Positions 62,718 to 64,000 of a DNA stretch of 64,000 bases are shown one piece after another. The stretch lies in contig NZ_MDVN01000008.1 of assembly GCF_002741945.1 (NCBI RefSeq), positions 1 through 64,000 on the forward strand, in the 5' to 3' direction. Both the position numbers and the translations under genes were made by a program. The notes beneath the pieces are model-generated. The model was not told where the DNA came from and did not search any database. It saw only the letters and a program-made list of their open reading frames with translations. Source of the stretch: Gaetbulibacter sp. 4G1. GTDB lineage: Bacteria; Bacteroidota; Bacteroidia; Flavobacteriales; Flavobacteriaceae. Position 1 is the stretch's first letter, and each line of letters opens with the position of its first letter.

Positions 62718-64000
62718 ATGTTTTTAAAAAAACTACCTCCTTTAAAACAAGAAAAACCATCAGAGAATAAAATACCAGATCAATTAATACCAAAAAAGTT
62801 TAAACATTGGAGGTGGCGCATGTTTATAGGTATGTATTTGGGATATACTATCTTTTATTTTACAAGAAAAAATATATCTCCTGCATTACCTCTAATTAGT
62901 GATAAACTTGATATAGACATTGTTCAATTAGGTATACTCAGTAGTGTTTTTTATGTAGTATATGGTATTGGTAAATTTATTAGCGGACTTTTTGCTGATA
63001 GAGCAAATATTAGAATGTTTATGGCTTTAGGTCTTTTTTTAGCCTCTATCATTCATTTGTTTATTGGTTTTTTAGATAGTCTATTTTTAATAGTTTTCTT
63101 TTGGGGGCTTAATGGAGCTTTTCAATCCATGGGGTTTCCACCTATTGCCAAAGGGTTAGTGCATTGGTTTTCGCCAAGTGAAAGAGCCACAAAATGGACC
63201 ATTTTATCATCTTCGCATACAGCAGGAACTTTTGGAGTTGGACTTCTTGTAGCTGGGATTATTAATTTGTACAACAAAGGTGTTGTAGGATGGGAGGCCG
63301 TATTTTATGTGCCAGGTATAGTAGGATGTCTTACTTCTATATTTTTATTCATAACATTACGTGATCGACCAGTATCTTTAGGTTTGCCAGAAATTGAAGA
63401 CTTTAAAAATGACCGACCAATAGTTGAGCTAACTGAAAAAACAAAATCACATTGGGAAATTTTAAAAAAATACATCTTTACCAATAAATATATTTGGATT
63501 TTAAGTTTAGCAAATATGTTTATTTATATTATTCGATTTGGAACTTTAGATTGGGCTACTATTTTTTTGTATGATGTAAAGGGGATAGACCAAATTAGTG
63601 TTGCTATGTTTTGGACTTTAATGCCTTTAGCAGGAATACCTGGTGGTATAGTAGCTGGGTATTTAGCAGATCGATTTTGGAATGGACGTTGTGTTCCTAT
63701 TAATGTAATTTATCTTGTTTTATTAACATTTAGTATTATTGGTTTTTACTTCTACTCAGGACCTAATAATATAATTTTTACTGGTGTTTCCTTACTCTTA
63801 ATTGGTTTTTTAATTGATGGCCCCCAAAATTTAATAAGTGGTGTGCAAGCATCTAGGGTAACAGTAAAAGAAGCAATTTCTGGAGCGTGTGGAATGACAG
63901 GTTTTTTTGGATATGTTGGAGCTACTTTTTCAGGAATAGGTCTCGCATACATAACAGAATATTTTGGATGGATGGCTATGTATGGAGCTTGTGCTTTATC
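62718..64000 (+). CDS. Organophosphate:phosphate antiporter (GlpT/UhpT-like MFS), 3' end outside window
   Basis: At least 427 residues, open to the right edge, with MFS helices throughout. It fits the OPA family: FYFTRKNISPALPLISDKL in helix 1, GAFQSMGFPPIAKGLVHWFS, IIRFGTLDWATIFLYDVKG, and DGPQNLISGVQASRVT followed by SGACGMTGFFGYVGA. The two arginines that bind phosphate in GlpT are both present (Arg50 and Arg273). It should exchange inorganic phosphate for an organophosphate such as glycerol-3-phosphate; the exact cargo is open. Its place behind SusC/D points to periplasmic release of phosphoesters. Confidence 0.92.
   Translation, partial: MFLKKLPPLKQEKPSENKIPDQLIPKKFKHWRWRMFIGMYLGYTIFYFTRKNISPALPLISDKLDIDIVQLGILSSVFYVVYGIGKFISGLFADRANIRMFMALGLFLASIIHLFIGFLDSLFLIVFFWGLNGAFQSMGFPPIAKGLVHWFSPSERATKWTILSSSHTAGTFGVGLLVAGIINLYNKGVVGWEAVFYVPGIVGCLTSIFLFITLRDRPVSLGLPEIEDFKNDRPIVELTEKTKSHWEILKKYIFTNKYIWILSLANMFIYIIRFGTLDWATIFLYDVKGIDQISVAMFWTLMPLAGIPGGIVAGYLADRFWNGRCVPINVIYLVLLTFSIIGFYFYSGPNNIIFTGVSLLLIGFLIDGPQNLISGVQASRVTVKEAISGACGMTGFFGYVGATFSGIGLAYITEYFGWMAMYGACAL

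Overview
The window looks like a chromosomal stretch of a low-GC member of the Bacteroidota, most likely a marine-type Flavobacteriaceae. The signs are SusC/SusD pairs, a FecI/FecR-type sigma and anti-sigma pair, many SPII lipoproteins, sulfatases, a T9SS-style secreted protein, and promoters of the Bacteroidota type (TTG, about 19-21 bases, TAnnTTTG). No species can be named from the sequence alone.

Layout. 1-6.2 kb: the start of a large secreted protein, an Smr-domain gene, a calcium-repeat lipoprotein, a cysteine desulfurase and a fibre-like secreted protein with a textbook promoter. 6.3-12.6 kb: a minus-strand operon of M23 peptidase, TonB-dependent receptor, PH-domain membrane protein and sulfatase. 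12.7-16.7 kb: a division and RNA block (coiled-coil gene, zapA, a probable 6S RNA, rny), then xerD and aroQ. 16.7-24.4 kb: lpd, NADH dehydrogenase 2, a second sulfatase, a DinB-like protein, msrB, an M48 peptidase and an MFS transporter. 24.4-27.4 kb: a minus-strand operon of ECF sigma factor, membrane anti-sigma-like protein and two repeat-built surface proteins. 27.5-38.6 kb: core genes clpC, gyrA, a TPR protein, an NlpC/P60 hydrolase, a thiolase, a PgpH-like HD phosphohydrolase, and tRNA-Ser(GCT) with tRNA-Pro(TGG).

38.6-64 kb is accessory. Just after the tRNA pair sits a three-gene operon with no secretion signals: a subtilisin-like protease, a metallo-beta-lactamase-fold protein and a phospholipase C/acid-phosphatase-type phosphoesterase. 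Sampled lines of the first and last gene are richer in GC than the neighbours. This is the best candidate for an undescribed system. It is followed by a membrane-anchored HTH regulator facing a SusC/SusD locus that carries two lipoproteins sharing a C-terminal domain and two calcineurin-like phosphoesterases. Then comes a second SusC/SusD locus under an ECF sigma/FecR pair. It ends in a GlpT-type organophosphate transporter that keeps both phosphate-binding arginines. Together, 45.7-64 kb reads as a phosphoester-scavenging region: outer-membrane import, surface or periplasmic phosphatases and inner-membrane organophosphate uptake. The substrate is inferred, not shown.

No CRISPR array, insertion sequence, rRNA or prophage was seen.
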